From Sinotaia quadrata (Eukaryota > Mollusca > Gastropoda > Architaenioglossa > Viviparidae), in contig CM054182.1 of assembly GCA_028829895.1 (NCBI GenBank), positions 56,218,879-56,282,878 of the forward strand: DNA of 64,000 nucleotides, written 5' to 3'. This document shows positions 37,656 to 51,457 of this stretch, piece after piece (the stretch's first letter is position 1; each line of letters starts with the position of its first letter). Below the pieces are notes generated by a model. The model was not told where the DNA came from, ran no database searches, and saw only the letters and a list, made by a program, of their open reading frames with translations. The position numbers and the translations under genes were made by a program.

Positions 37656-39679
37656 GGTCTTGTTGCAGATTTTTGTTCAAATTATGTAGTACCTCTTCTT
37701 ATCCCTTGTTTTAGTAAGTGTACTGGTTTTTCTTTAATACAAATACAGTAGATCTGTTGTCTTTAGTTTGTACATGTAGGCCTACTATTGCAGTACTGTA
37801 CATGTAGGCCTTCTGTTTTAGTACATTTTCATGTAGCATTTGATTTTGTAGACTACATTTGTGCATTTAGCTGTTGTTACATTAACTAGATTAAGTACGC
37901 ATATTAGTATTTGTTGTGTATTTTGAACAATACTATATTATACTTTACTATCGTTTTTACTAAACACACATTGTTTCCGTTGCAAATGTATGTTGTATAT
38001 ATTCATTGAAACTAGCGCCATGTTGCCTTGCCATCCAAATTGTAGAAAATATGTTACAAGTTAACAAGCTGATATTTACACAGGAGGAGAGAATGCTGTC
38101 TCGCTCCCGGTGATTTTATTTCACATTTTCTCCTCAGATATTGTTTCTGACTCTCTGCCATTCCAACCATCCATCAACACGTGCGACTGTTCTGCCTACT
38201 TATGTATGAATGTTGACAAGAATGTTGAAATATACTCATCTTCAGAAATATGTCTCATTATTTCACTTTTCAAATTATTGCTTAACTCTTTTTTGCGGAG
38301 ATTTCTGTATATATTATACATATGCAAGGGATGACCATTTGAGACATAAACAGTTAATTGTTATATTTTTTTAAAGAAAATGATTGTAATAAACCATTGT
38401 TTAATTTACATTTTGCGTTTGAACGTTTATAGTGAATGTTATGAGTGTTCCGTTCAAAATCGCTAACTATCTATTAAGCACAAAGGATGGACATTACACG
38501 AAAGGTGAAATGCAACAGTACACCTGGGATTGTCACTTCACTTCTCGGATTCGCCTCCATCCCAGAATTAAGCTGACGTCATCAGAACATATCAACAGTT
38601 CGGCGTAAAATAAAAATAAAAAAAAGTAAAAATAAGAGAAAAAAACGGAGGAGGAAAAACCCAAATAATTTATTTGTTTATTTCTTTTTAAAATCATCAC
38701 CTACCCAGAGTTGTGAGCCACTGAAATTGTTGATGAATTCGAAAGATTTTGTGGACATTTTGCTCAGGCAGCTTGAAAGATAAATTTTGCTGAAGATGAC
38801 AGATACGATGGAAGCGTTTGGAGGTATTTCTTCACAGGCGTCCTTGTGTTTTTAATGATTAATAAAAGGCTTTCTGTTGATTTGTTTGTGCGGGAGATAA
38901 TTTCAAATAAGCACACCTTTGGGCATGAAAGTATAGAGGCATGTTATGCTTTAAGGACTACTTCAATGTCTGAAACGTCAATAGTTGTAGCCTCGCATTC
39001 AGATGGCCTCTTGTACATGCGTACTACAGTGCTTACAGTACATCAATATTCAGGGTGCTGTAAAACCAAATTGTGGGTGTAAATTTATAAGTATTGACAT
39101 TTAGTTTAGTTTCTTCCATAACGTAAAGCTGAGGAGTCCAACTTTATGATACTGAAAATGAGGATTTTTATGTACATTTCAAAATTATTGGTTCATGTGT
39201 GTTAGCGTGTTTGAGTGAATGTGTGTGTGTGTGCGCGTGAGTGTGCGTGTGTAATTATATTAGTCACAGGGCGAATTCTATTATCATAAAACAATTTCAA
39301 AAAAGACAGTTGCACCTTCTTGGTTGAAACATCATAAATATGGATCAAAGCTACGACTAGAAAATCAATATAGCGAAAGCGTTCAGCAGAATCCTGGCAA
39401 AGGAATTGACTGTGGAATAAATAAATTAAAGATTAATATACAGTTCAGTTATGTGTGTCTAATAGCGGTCCGCATACGATCGAATTATTGCTTACACTTT
39501 TTTTTTTAATAATGCATACTACACGCTTTTTGCAAATACAAGCTGCAACTGTCTATTTATCTATAGCTGATTTTCTCAAGTCACTCTTTGGCACAGCATA
39601 TTATTCGGGAAGATTTGGAGCGACCTCCGATGGAACATTACCTTATCCAGGACAACTTCAATAATTTTGTCAAATTCAT
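37656..39679. other. No gene seen; region downstream of the Kir exon
   Basis: Could contain the Kir 3' UTR exon if the donor at 36702 is used. Several AATAAA words occur (for example about 38390 and 38860), but none is decisive. Confidence 0.4.
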
Positions 39680-40170
39680 CACATTCTTCGGAATGACTGG
39701 AATAAATCTATTTGATCCATCCTGATATCCGGAATGACTGTAATAAATCTATTTGATCCATCGTGATATCCGGAATGACTGGAATAAATCTATTTGATCC
39801 ATCCTGATATCTGGAATGACTTGACTTTACCAGGTGGACACAGTGAGGTGCCATGAATGAATGTCGGATAGGCAAGTTTGGTACAGTAGGCTATCGTGAA
39901 TGAATGTCAAGTTGGCACAACATATTATCTGGAATGAATTTCATATAGGTCTGTTTGGCATGGCGTGATCTCATGAATACTAACATATAGACGTGCCTAA
40001 TAAGTAGAAAGTTGTCCAGAATGAATATATGAAAAATCATTTGCACAGTAAATCTACATAGACTATATTATTCATAGACCTGTCTGGCCCAAAGATTTAT
40101 TCTGAATGAATATCTGCTAGACATTTATGGCGCGCCGAGGTGTCGTGAATGAATGTCATGCCAACCGTAA
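39680..40170. repeat. 41-50 bp repeat, 3 clean copies, then decayed units
   Basis: GGAATGACTGGAATAAATCT and ATTTGATCCATCCTGATATC occur three times at 39690-39825. To the right, GTGAATGAATGTCA-type words recur to about 40170. Confidence 0.8.
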
Positions 40171-41322
40171 AGGGAGGTGACCGATGTTGTACACGATCGA
40201 CTACAGGTTCAAGGCACTCATTATATTTTTATTTTTAACTGTTTTTTCCTGTCAGAAATTCTTTCGAATTTAATTCAGATTTAAATGAAGAGACATGTAA
40301 AAGAAATTGTTGTAAAATAATTTTTCAACAAAACTATAGTTTATTACTAGTCATACAAGAAATGTTGATATGAATAAATACTACTGCATACATTATTACT
40401 ATTAGGAGCAATGTAACGGCATGCAACTGAAATATAGCATTTTGATAGTTTGAGTCTGTATATATCTCTGATTAACAGGCACGCTGAGTTTGTGTGTTGA
40501 CATTACTACTTCAAACTCCAGTGTATTTATTGCACTAATGTATAACATTACTTTGATAGGTTACAGAACATGGAGTAATCTCTATCTGCTTTTCTCCCTC
40601 ATCCTTCTGATAGAGATGAGCTTTGATATTTCAACATCCACGTGCGTACATACAAACACAAACATGCACTTAAACACAACGCTCACAACTGTATATAATT
40701 TATTAGACCCATACCCGCTTACCCTACGATGCCCTCCAAATCCTACTTAGATGTATCCCCACCCCACCCCTGTAAGACAACACAGATGTAGAGGTATGTT
40801 TTCACATCATTAAAGCATATATCTGACTCCAAGTTGTGTCACTAGTCTATATAAGGCGAAATTACAACAAAATCTAATTATGACGATCAACACCCCTAAC
40901 ACAGCTTGCCGTGAGTTACGCAGTATTTTCACTACGTCAAGAGATGTTCAGGCTGCGGAAACCTAACAGGTGGTGCCATGGTTCTTGGCTCGCAGCCGGT
41001 GCCACTAGTCTGGGCTCAGATTACAGAAAACCACGCGATGCCCTCTGTAAATTGCCAGGTGGCTTAGCGACTCGAGTTTATCAGGAATCACCTCATGTAT
41101 GGCAGTGCTGACGTCGAACTCGTTACAAAGCATTGAAAGTAGATCCCAGTGAAAATTGTCTGGTTTCAGGGTGGGGTGGGCTGGAGGGGGGGGGGATTTC
41201 CTGGGTGTTTTCTTGACGTGATTGATTCACTTTACGTTTTTCGTTTCGAATTAGGTTTTTAATGTCGCGGGGAACGTTTTTCTAACATAAAGTATTTAAG
41301 AATAGCTCTACATTACTAATGT

Positions 41323-41547
41323 ATGTGTAGAAACTAGAATATATATGGTCTTAAATGACAATGATTTATGTGTAGAAACTAGAATATATATGGTCTTAAA
41401 TGACAATGATTTATGTGTAGAAACTAGAATATATATGGTCTTAAATGACAATGATTTATGTGTAGAAACTAGAATATATATGGTCTTAAATGACAATGAT
41501 TTATGTGTAGAAACTAGAATATATATGGTCTTAAATGACAATGATTT
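41323..41547. repeat. 45-bp minisatellite, 5 copies
   Basis: ATGTGTAGAAACTAGAATAT then ATATGGTCTTAAATGACAAT recurs five times, essentially without change. The period is divisible by three, hence open frames on both strands. Confidence 0.97.
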
Positions 41548-42425
41548 TGCATGCATGCACCGTATATGTTCTATTTCTTTTCTTTTCTATTAATGTTCTT
41601 TTAATGATCTATTTTTTCTTATTTGCGATCACGTGTCTGTCTTATGATCTAATGCGAATTCAGTGTACTAAATGTCATTCAGTTGGTTCGTCTATACATC
41701 AGTGTTAATCATGCAGTCTTTCATTTCCTTTATTGCATCTTGCAACCATCTTTAAGTGCACAATGTACTTCATATTAATCAATTAGCATTGTACAGTTCA
41801 TTGCAAAATACAGGGAGTAAGGCTATATATATATATATTTCTTATATAATACTACATAAGCATGTTTACAAATGAGAACAGCTCTTAATCAAGTCAGTAA
41901 TGTATAAATCAAGATAATTTATATCTGTTTTATTTTTTACTTAAATCATGTGCCTATAGTACCGACAATAATAACGTTCTTTACTTCTTGTGGTAAGCAT
42001 TTGTTAAGTTTAGAATGCTGTTTCTTTCCTTTTTGAAAAAAAAACCATTTAATGTCTATCGTTACTTTGCTCTAAACATTTGAAGACTTTTCAATGTTGG
42101 CATTTTGCCAAAAGGCTTTGGAAAAACCGTCAATAAATAATTAATTATTCTCTTTCATTACATCACAACTTAATATTGCCTGCGGAAACAATAAATTGGT
42201 ATTACAAGCAAAAGTTCCGCAAATTGTGAAAGCCCCCACCTTCAAGAAAGTCCATTAACTGAAGAAAATCTCAAATTAAAAAAGAACTTCCAGCTGCGTG
42301 ATTTTTGTGCAGCAGCTCAAAAGTGTTCTAGTTTGTTGTCACAAAATGACGCGGTAAGTCATTTTCTCACTAACCCAATGTCATTTACTTTTACTTTTTT
42401 AAAAATGCAAATCATCTTCTAAACA

Positions 42426-42862
42426 GGCTACCTGTCCTCCAATAACACTTAGTAAGGCTACCTGTCCTCCAATAACACTTAATAAGGCTACCTGTCCTCC
42501 AATAACACTTAATAATGCTACCTGTCCTCCAATAACACTTAGTAAGGCTACATGTCCTCCAATAACACTTAATAAGGCTACCTGTCCTCCAATAACACTT
42601 AGTAAGGCTACCTGTCCTCCAATAACACTTAGTAAGGCTACATGTCCTCCAGTAACACTTAATAAGGCTACCTGTCCTCCAATAGCACTTAATAAGGCTA
42701 CCTGTCCTCCAATAACACTTAGTAATGCTACCTGTCCTCCAATAACACTTAATAAGGCTACCTGTCCTCCAATAACACTTAGTAATGCTACCTGTCCTCC
42801 AATAACACTTAGTAATGCTACCTGTCCTCCAATAACACTTAGTAAGGCTACCTGTCCTCCAA
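42426..42862. repeat. 30-bp minisatellite, about 14.5 copies
   Basis: GGCTACCTGTCCTCCAATAA plus CACTTAGTAA. Variant positions (AG/AA in CTTAGTAA/CTTAATAA, GGCTA/TGCTA, ACCTG/ACATG) are shuffled among copies, as expected from unequal exchange. Open frames on the minus strand are artefacts of the 30-base period. Confidence 0.97.
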
Positions 42863-43427
42863 TGAGCACAATGTATTATTGGTAGATTGAATTTTAGTTG
42901 ATACCATGCATGGAGGCTACATTTTTTTCTCATTGGAACCAATGATTGATTTCTTCTGCAATATGCAACTATAGTAAAGTGAATGAGGAAAGGATTGAAT
43001 TGGAGGAGACGGTGTGATTTGCATATCTGTACTTGAGATAGTGAGTGAGGTTCCCCACCACAGAGCAGCTCAATCCATCTTACTGAGATATACAGGAAGA
43101 ACAAAGGCAGAGTGTTGAAAGGACAGACAGATGACGTGCATAAAACGTCTCACTCTAGTGATTGTTACTAGGGTAAAGTCATATCACAGACATAACGGGC
43201 CACTCTAATGACTTTCCAATGAATGCAACGTTTTGCAATAAAGTCACTTACATGAACCTATGTAGATTTCTTTAAGAGGAGTATTGCTTTGGAGTAAGGA
43301 TGAAGAGAATTGTGGGGTAGAAGTATGTGCTATAGTCAACATTAGAGTAATCTTGTTTAAGGAGCAACGTCTGCCCTTTCCTCCCTTGTTTACTTTTCTT
43401 CAGAACAGTCTCATTTTATTTCAAAGT

Positions 43428-43535
43428 GTGTGGTGTCTCATTTTGTCTCATAGTGCAGTGTCTCATTTTGTCTCATAGTGCAGTGTCTCATTTTGTCTCA
43501 TAGTATGGTGTCTCATTTTGTCTCAATGTGTCTCA
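43428..43535. repeat. Short tandem repeat, unit about 25-30 bp, 4-5 copies
   Basis: GTGTCTCATTTTGTCTCATA recurs with small length changes. Confidence 0.88.
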
Positions 43536-43744
43536 TCGTGTGAGGGGAACAGTGATTGCAGGCTTTCAATAGAAAGCAAAAGCGTGGTCATTACCTTCAC
43601 CATGTCATGTAAGTTGACAATCCAATTGGAGTGTTGGTTTATTAATGTAATGACGCGGTCATGGAAATATGGGACGGAATCCAAGACCGCAAGTACTCCG
43701 GGCATAGGTCATGCAGAGTAGGGTTTTATGTTTCGTCACACTGT

Positions 43745-43960
43745 ACCATGACAGCAATAGCAGTGTAGTGCTATCAGTGTGCCAGTGTTGTAGTCACAGT
43801 ATTAATGCTAACAGTTTACTAATATAGCAGTATCAGTGTACAAGTGTCACAATATGCTAACATATCAGTATCAGTGTACAAGTGCCATAGTATACCAATA
43901 TAGTAGCAGCAGTGTACAAGTGTCATAGTATATCAATATAGCAGTATCAGTGAGCAATTG
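43745..43960. repeat. Degenerate repeat, unit about 40 bp
   Basis: AATATAGCAGTATCAGTGTA and CAAGTGTCATAGTAT recur four to five times with changes. Confidence 0.75.
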
Positions 43961-43969
43961 ATTGTCTCT

Positions 43970-44340
43970 AGTGTGCACAGTGAACCTAAGACTGATTACC
44001 TGTAGTGTACATAATGAATCAAGGACTGAATTTATCTAATGTACAAAGTGATCCACTAACAGATTGCCTCTTTCTTTACATAATGAATCAAAGAGTCATT
44101 GTTTATCTTTGAACAATGAACCAGAGACAAATTACCTTTAATGTACGCAATCAACCAGAGACAAATTACCTTTAATGTACATAATTAACCAGAGAACAAT
44201 TACCGTTAATGTACATAATAAACCAAAGACAAATTACCTTTAATGTACGCAATCAACCAGAGACAAATTACCTTTAATGTACATAATAAACCAGAGACAA
44301 ATTACCTTTAATGCACACAATGAACCATATATTGATTGTC
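43970..44340. repeat. Decayed 34-36 bp tandem array, about 10 copies
   Basis: AACCAGAGACAAATTACCTT and TAATGTACATAAT recur. They are cleanest at 44150-44320 and decayed toward the left. The frame at 44311-44631 begins in its edge. Confidence 0.85.
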
Positions 44341-45016
44341 CTACTGTTCAAAATGCTCCACATATTGATTGAGTCTATTGTACATAATGAAGCAAATATT
44401 GATGACCTCTGTAAGGAGCAAACTGATGATAGCGCTTGTAGTGAAGGCAGACAACACACTAATGATTTCTTTGTGAACGCAGCAAATCAGAATGATATGC
44501 CTCTGTGTGTACAGAGCAAAATAGTGAAAGTGCTTTTAGTGAACGCAAACAACACACTGATGATTTCTTTAGAGAGCACAGCTAATCAATTTGAAATCGT
44601 CTTCAATGGAACCCCTACAACACCTCCGTAGATATCTGAAATAATCCTTTCTATGACAGTAAGCCCTGTATTTATATTCTCATTGCGAGTATACTTCACA
44701 GTAATATACGTCTCTGTACCGATCCAGACGCTGTGCTGATGATGAGTTGTATTTTATCTTTCTCTTGCATTTTCTTTTTTTTTTCTTTTTACAAATTGCA
44801 GTTTTAATACTAATATAGCGACGTGTGATAGCAAACTTCAAGTCACGAGTGTATGCATCTGCTCGGTCATTCGAGTACAGTTCAACGTATCAGCGAGAAT
44901 CACACCTACGCAGACTATAAAAATCAGCTAAGCCGTTCATCTGTTTTTAATAGCCAAATTCCTGTTCATTTTTTCAGCTAGTAACATCAATAAGAAGCTT
45001 TAAGAAAAAATCAAAC

Positions 45017-45061
45017 AAAGATAGATAGATAGATAGATAGACAGATAGATAGATAGATAGA
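45017..45061. repeat. (GATA)n microsatellite
   Basis: About 11 GATA units with one GACA. Confidence 0.93.
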
Positions 45062-45495
45062 ACTCGTCAAAGGCCCACTTCTTGTTTGTTGTTTTATTTT
45101 TTTAAAAATTTGTTTACGTTGTTGTGTTGTTGTACCTTAGAAATAATAAATCTATACATATTACAGGAGGTTCAAATCAATTTGCTGGGCAAAATCTTTT
45201 CAAGGATCAGTAGTCCTTTGGAAGACATGGCTTCGGCAGACTTTTAGGCTTGAATGACTTTATAAAGCAATTCATAATAATTTAGAATGAAAACCGTTCA
45301 TGATTTAATATGTATAGGAAAAGATCGTCATCAAAAGCCAGTGGTGTATCATTTGAAGCTTTTAAAACAAAACACAAGTACATAGATGTTTTTCTTTCAA
45401 ATTAATATAACCAGGTTAGATTTATTTTCGTTACAGATTCCATCTAAATTTTTTTTCTTCCAACTTTTGAGCCCCTCCCCCAATTTGTGCGTGCT

Positions 45496-45497
<2 letters not shown>

Positions 45498-45552
<55 letters not shown>
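45498..45552. repeat. (GT)n microsatellite
   Basis: About 26 GT units. The sequence after it (TCATTTATAAATATTAAAAT) recurs slightly changed at about 45665, a local duplication of about 50 bases. Confidence 0.93.
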
Positions 45553-46544
45553 CGTGTGTATATGCTCTGTCTTTCATTTATAAATATTAAAATAAAATCC
45601 TAAGAAATACTTTAAGAAATCATATATAATACGAATTGTGGGTATGTTCTGTGTGTGTCTTTCGTTTATCAATATTGAAATAAAATCATAAGAAATACAC
45701 ATGGTGCACTATATATTTCATGTTTACGTTAACTCATAAGCCTTACATTGAAATTAAAATTATTTATTTTCATATATTATTTCAATGTGCTTTTAAACAG
45801 GCTCCACTGTTGTCATTTGCTATCTTTGTATATTTATTCTTTTCTGTTTTCGAATCTCCTTTCCGATATAGTAGTGTGATTCCCAGTAATTATTAGGAAT
45901 GACTTTCATAACTTAATAATTAACTTGGGTTTTGTTTAATTTTGTCGTCTTTTATACATATTTCTTCAACCAACTATATTCCCATTGTATACAGATTTTG
46001 TTTGAGATAGATGACCACTAATTTATTTACGCATAACTATTATTAAGAAATGCTTGGTGTACTGAAATATTGAATACGTAATCGTATTTCAGTGTGTTTC
46101 TTCGTAAAGTGACACAAATATAACCGTAAAGAGATTTTAAACTTAAGAATCTAAAATACAAATTCCTACCGCCAAGGGCATGAAACTGAAGTCTTCTTAT
46201 CTGTCGTCTCTTTATCTAGTATGTTGATGGGTTATTGGCCCTGCTGTCAATTAAAAGCGAGTTGAATGGGTCTGGAGGGTGTTCACTTTTATAACAGTGA
46301 ATAGAACAGATAGTCGATATACGCTGTTGTGTAACCGCCGTACGAATGTAATCCTTTGTTGACCTACTTCAGTGTCCTTCAAATTTAACTGTCGACGCAT
46401 TTGAGGGCGGTTAGTGAAATGTGTTTTTCGTAAATATGATGTATCGGAAAGTTAGTTTAGAATTGCATCGGTTGTTATTGGTTTTGGGTTATTTATCAAA
46501 ATTAAATAACGTTTCATTTGGATGAAGACTTTATTGATGCCGGA

Positions 46545-46785
46545 TCGTCACGGTTACTATAGCTTACGACACAATTGGTCCTATGCATCCAGTTTCCGAT
46601 TTCCGACACAACTGATCCTTGGCATTCAGCTCCCTGTTACTGTTTTCGACACAATTGGTCTTAAGCATCCAGCTTCCGGTTACTGTATTTACAACACAAT
46701 TGGTCCTATGCACCCATCTTCCTGTTACTGTAGCTTACGACAGAGTTGGTCTTGTGCACATTGCTTCCGGTTACTTGACGTAGCA
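46545..46785. repeat. Degenerate tandem repeat, unit about 50-60 bp, about 5 copies
   Basis: CGACACAATTGGTCCTATGC, ATCCAGCTTCC and GTTACTGTA recur. The open frame over it (46522-46800) is repeat-derived. Confidence 0.8.
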
Positions 46786-46998
46786 TTCAGAAACCTTTAA
46801 ACTGTTTTAGCGAATAAATAGTGCACTATTCAGGTTGCTTTTGGATACACACACTCGAATAGATTCTATTTAGTGTAACATGTAGCCATTGGTGTGTAGA
46901 AGTAACTCTTCAATTTTAGTGACGTATCTGAATTATAACGGCGGCTAGTCAGCATATCATTATTGTTGCTCTAGTAGCACATTTTCCTTGTCTAGAAT

Positions 46999-47423
46999 AT
47001 GGTTATAAACACTGTACAGCCTTATGAGAGAACTGATTCACTCGGAGAGTTCAACTCAAGATGGTTATAAGCACTGTACAGCCTTATGAGAAAACTGATT
47101 CACTCGGAGAGTTCAACTCAAGATGGTTATAAGCACTGTACAGCCTTATGAGAAAACTGATTCACTCGGAGAGTTCAACTCAAGATGGTTATAAGCACTG
47201 TACAGCCTTATGAGAAAACTGATTCACTCGGAGAGTTCAACTCAAGATGGTTATAAGCACTGTACAGCCTTATGAGAAAACTGATTCACTCGGAGAGTTC
47301 AACTCAAGATGGTTATAAGCACTGTACAGCCTTATGAGAAAACTGATTCACTCGGAGAGTTCAACTCAAGATGGTTATAAGCACTGTACAGAAAACTGAT
47401 GCACTCGGGGTGTTCAACTCAAG
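46999..47423. repeat. 62-bp minisatellite, about 7 copies
   Basis: ATGGTTATAAGCACTGTACA, GCCTTATGAGAAAACTGATT and CACTCGGAGAGTTCAACTCA follow each other with a 62-base period. The first copy carries two substitutions and the last an internal deletion. Confidence 0.97.
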
Positions 47424-47569
47424 CAAATGCATTTTTCGATTATATTGTTGCAAACTGCATCGTGAATGCATCTGTACTTTGCAGCATGATTCTTGCAATA
47501 AAACATAAAGCTTGGTTTGAAAGAACCTAGTATATCTCCATTTGTATATCTGACAACAATTTAGTCATT

Positions 47570-48180
47570 CTCCAGTAGCCATTATGTCTGAAAAAGAGTC
47601 TAGTCTACAAGACTCATTATGTCTGACAAGAATATAGTCTGTCTCATGCAGGCATTATGTTAGAATAGAATCTATTCAGTCTGTAGCAATCTTCTGCATA
47701 TAATGATTTTCGTCTTTCTCCAACTGTCTACCTGCTTATAATGAGTGCAGCAACCTGTCTGCTTAAAACTAGCATACTCTACATTTGCCTATCTGTCTGC
47801 TTAAAACTGGCATACTCAACATTTGCCTATCTGTCTGTTTAAAACTAACATACTCTACTCTCATCTATCCGGGGGCGGGGATGGGTCTGTTAAAATTAAC
47901 ATAATCAACATTCCCCTATATGTCTGTTTAAAACTTACTCTACACTCATCTATCTGTCTGTTAAAATTAACATAGTCTGCATTCCCCTATCTGTTTAAAC
48001 CTAACATAGTCTACATTCCACTATATGTCTGTTTAAAACTAATATTGTCTTCACTCACCTATCTGTTTAAAACTAATAGAGTCTTCACTCACCTATGTTT
48101 AAAACTAATATAGTCTTCACTCACCTATCTGTTTAAAACTAATATAATCTATATCCACATACCTGCGCACTTAAAACCAG
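47570..48180. repeat. Decayed tandem array, unit about 36-42 bp
   Basis: CTATCTGTCTGTTTAAAACT and AACATACTCTACATTC recur about 12 times with variable length. Confidence 0.8.
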
Positions 48181-48582
48181 CCGAATCATCTCTAAATATT
48201 TTTTTTTATAAACGCTTTTTGTAATGTTCAACTGTCTACTTAAATTAAAAAGAATCTAAAAAAAACTTTGTTTTGTTGAAGACTAACCTAATCGACTATT
48301 TCTCTGTGTAATAAAAATAGTATGCTAATTAGTTATTCTCTACATAGCTTTGATTGTCTTCGGCAGTTTGAGATTTAATATGTATTGCAATCCCGTTTTC
48401 TTTGATTTTTTTATGTGTTGAAATATTAGAATCTATGACGAGAACAAAACAAAAAAAAATAAAACAACCAAAATATAAATTAAAAAAAAAATTCGAACGT
48501 GTGATCCCGGTATATGTTTCTCAGAATGACGTAAATCACAGTTTAAAACACCTTTCTGTCTGTAAAGTCTGGCTCGTCGCCA

Positions 48583-48583
<1 letters not shown>

Positions 48584-48670
<87 letters not shown>
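48584..48670. repeat. (GT)n microsatellite, about 42 units
   Basis: Uninterrupted GT. Confidence 0.97.
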
Positions 48671-49087
48671 AAACCTCCGTTGCAGCTTACAAACACCCGT
48701 TTAAGCCAGTTTTTCTCCACTGCGACTACCGTCTGACTACTTGAAAAGGGCATAGCGTATGACATGGCGAAAAGCGAAGAATTATACTGTCACTGAGATG
48801 GGAAGAAACGAAAACAGTAAATGCAGCAGCGAATGTCAGTGTACAAATTACAAAAACTGCTGTAACTTGAACTTGGAAATCACTATCTCGCAATAACAAT
48901 TCGTAAAAGAAAAGGAAATCCCTGTCCACGAACTTGGTTTTATTTTATTTTTTAAAATATTATTTTTGTTTGCATGATTTCTTTCTTTGTTAAGACTTAC
49001 GTCGTGTTTACTGATGTCTCAGTTTCCGGTTTGAGCATTCTCCCCTGATTTAGAATTGGACCTGTGGCACACGTGTTATATAGCATA

Positions 49088-49692
49088 AAGTGATGCCAGC
49101 GATAATTAATTATAATACTCTTTCCTTTTTACTGACTAAAGTGATGCCAGCGATAATTATAATTCTCTTTCCTTCTTATTACTGACTAAAGTTATGCCAG
49201 CGATAATTATTATATTTCTCTTTCCTTCTTATTACTGACTAAAGTGAGGCCAGCAATAATAATAATTCTCTTTCCTTCTTATTACTGCCTAAAGTGAGGT
49301 CAGCAATAATTATAATTCTCTTTCCTTCTTATTACTGCCTAAAGTGAGGTCAGCAATAATTATAATTCTCTTTCCTTCTTATTACTGACTAAAGTGAGGT
49401 CAGCGATAATTATAATTCTCTTTCCTTCTTATTACTGACTAAAGTGAGTCCAGCGATAATTATAATTCTCTTTCCTTCTTATTACTGACTAAAGTGAGGC
49501 CAGCGATAATTATAATTCTTTCCTTCTTATTACTGACTAAAGTGAGTCCAGCGATAATTATAATTCGCTTTCCTTCTTATTACTGACTAAAGTGAGTCCA
49601 GGGATAATTATAATTCGCTTTCCTTCTTATTACTGACTAAAGTGAGTCCAGCGATAATTATAATTCGCTTTCCTTCTTATTACTGACTAAAC
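49088..49692. repeat. 50-bp minisatellite, about 12 copies
   Basis: TAAAGTGAGGCCAGCGATAA, TTATAATTCTCTTTCCTTCT and TATTACTGAC repeat. Diagnostic variants (GAGGC, GAGGT, GAGTC; TCTCTTT or TCGCTTT) are clustered in neighbouring copies, so the array grew by local expansion. Confidence 0.96.
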
Positions 49693-50079
49693 AAACATAT
49701 TTTTTTTTCTGTTTCCTGCCTTCGCGACCTTTGCCCTCACAGCAAAAGCTTTGAAAAACACATTTTTGACTACTGTAACCAACATTTTCATAGACTGTTC
49801 TATAGAGAAGGTTTAATTTTTTTTTTTAATTTAAGATCGGACATATACAACCTTCAGTTATTTTCCCGACGATAAAATACCAAATTTCATCAGGATAATG
49901 TTTATCTTGACTTGTTCAGGTGACTTTCTTCATAGAAATGATACCAGTATGCCCTTGGACTTGTGATTGTTCAAGCCCCAAAACGTCGTTTTCTTTTAAT
50001 ATTTTAATGTAGTGTGCCTGTTAATATAGGGTGGTGTACATATGACAAGAAACAGTTTTCCTGCGAGAGATTTCGTAAT

Positions 50080-50980
50080 CAAAAACAGTAACCATCTCAC
50101 GATTGAGTGTTATTGTGAGACGGTTACTGTTTTCTTGTGAGAGATTTAATGTTCTAGTGAGAGACTTAATATTTTTATGAAAGACTTTTATTCTTATGAG
50201 AGTTGAAGTTTTCAAGTAAAAGATATAGTAATCTTATGAACGACTTAGTGTTCTCGGGACAGGTTTCGTGTTCTTGAGACAGGTTTAGTGTTCTTGTAAG
50301 AGATTTAGCGTTCTTTTAAATGTTTAGATTTCTAACGAAAGACCTATTCCTATTTAGTGTTATATTAGAAGATGTAATGTTCTCGTGAGAAAGTATTCCC
50401 AGGAGAAATTTAGTGTTCTTTAGATAGTCTTGAGCTCTTGTGAGAGACAGTATTCTTATGAAGGGCTACACATTATTGATATAGACTTAACGTTCTTGTA
50501 CAATACACGGTGGAAAGCTTAGTATTCTTACGAAAAACTTAGTGTTCCTCTAGAACTGTTCATCTGTTAGACTTAATATTATATGGAGACACTTCGGTGT
50601 TTATGAAATTGTTCTTTAACTGAAACTCAGTACAGTATTTTGATATTATAGTAGTGGCTGTGTTAGTGTGAGAAAGTGGAATGTTCTTATAATGATATTG
50701 TTCTTGTGCTACTAATTTGTATTTTGAACAAAATTTAGTAAACTTGTGAGCGTGAAAGTGGGATTTTTTAATGAAGACGCGTGACATATTTTGAGGGGAT
50801 TAATATGTCCGAGGAAGGGCTAGTTTTGTTGGTGTTAAATGTATATTTGTTTAAGACTGGATATCTTCCAAAAATTAAGTTGTGAAAGCCTTGTGCTCTT
50901 ATTACAGTCTCTGTGTTCTTAGGGAATCTTTTTTAATCTTATGAAAGACATTGTATTCTTGTTGGAGACTTTACATTATT
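50080..50980. repeat. Strongly decayed short-unit array (about 22-35 bp)
   Basis: TTAGTGTTCTTGTGAGAGA and its variants recur for about 900 bases with little remaining order. This is the most eroded array in the window. Confidence 0.6.
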
Positions 50981-51124
50981 CTGGAAGGTTAAGTGTTATG
51001 GCCTCTGCCCATCACTTCCTATACCCGGCTTAAGAAAGCACCCAGTCATGTAACTGATGGATGACAGACTTGGCTTCACACACCAGGTAATAAATGGCTT
51101 GATAAATCTGGCCACCAGGCATAT

Positions 51125-51265
51125 TTTCTGCCATATTTAACATAAGACAATTGACAAATACATGCATTACACAATAATAGATATAAATATGAAATGGTAA
51201 TTTAACATAAGACAATTGACAAAATCATATAGTACAAAATAATAGACATAAATATGAAATGAAAA
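51125..51265. repeat. Local tandem duplication, unit about 65 bp
   Basis: TTTAACATAAGACAATTGAC and AATAATAGATATAAATATGA occur twice. Confidence 0.88.
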
Positions 51266-51457
51266 TAATTTAACAATGAGATGAGCAAAGAAAAATAAAA
51301 ATTGTATAAATCAATAAAAGAATTTAAATAAAAATTTTAATTTTCCGGATGCAACCAAATGCGACTGCATAGGAATAGCCACCCAATACTACCACTGCAA
51401 GAATGCAGGTTTCTGTATTCAGTATCTGATAGTAGTTCTCTAAGGAATTCATTAAGT

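Noticed and set aside
37158..37751. 197-codon frame with repeated Val-Arg-His-His motif
   Set aside because: It lies over the 56-60 bp degenerate array. The repeats explain the frame and no domain is seen.
42399..43104. Frames of 156 and 230 codons with regular 10-residue repeats
   Set aside because: They come from the 30-bp minisatellite, whose period is a multiple of three. Two different frames are open at once and neither has a non-repeat domain.
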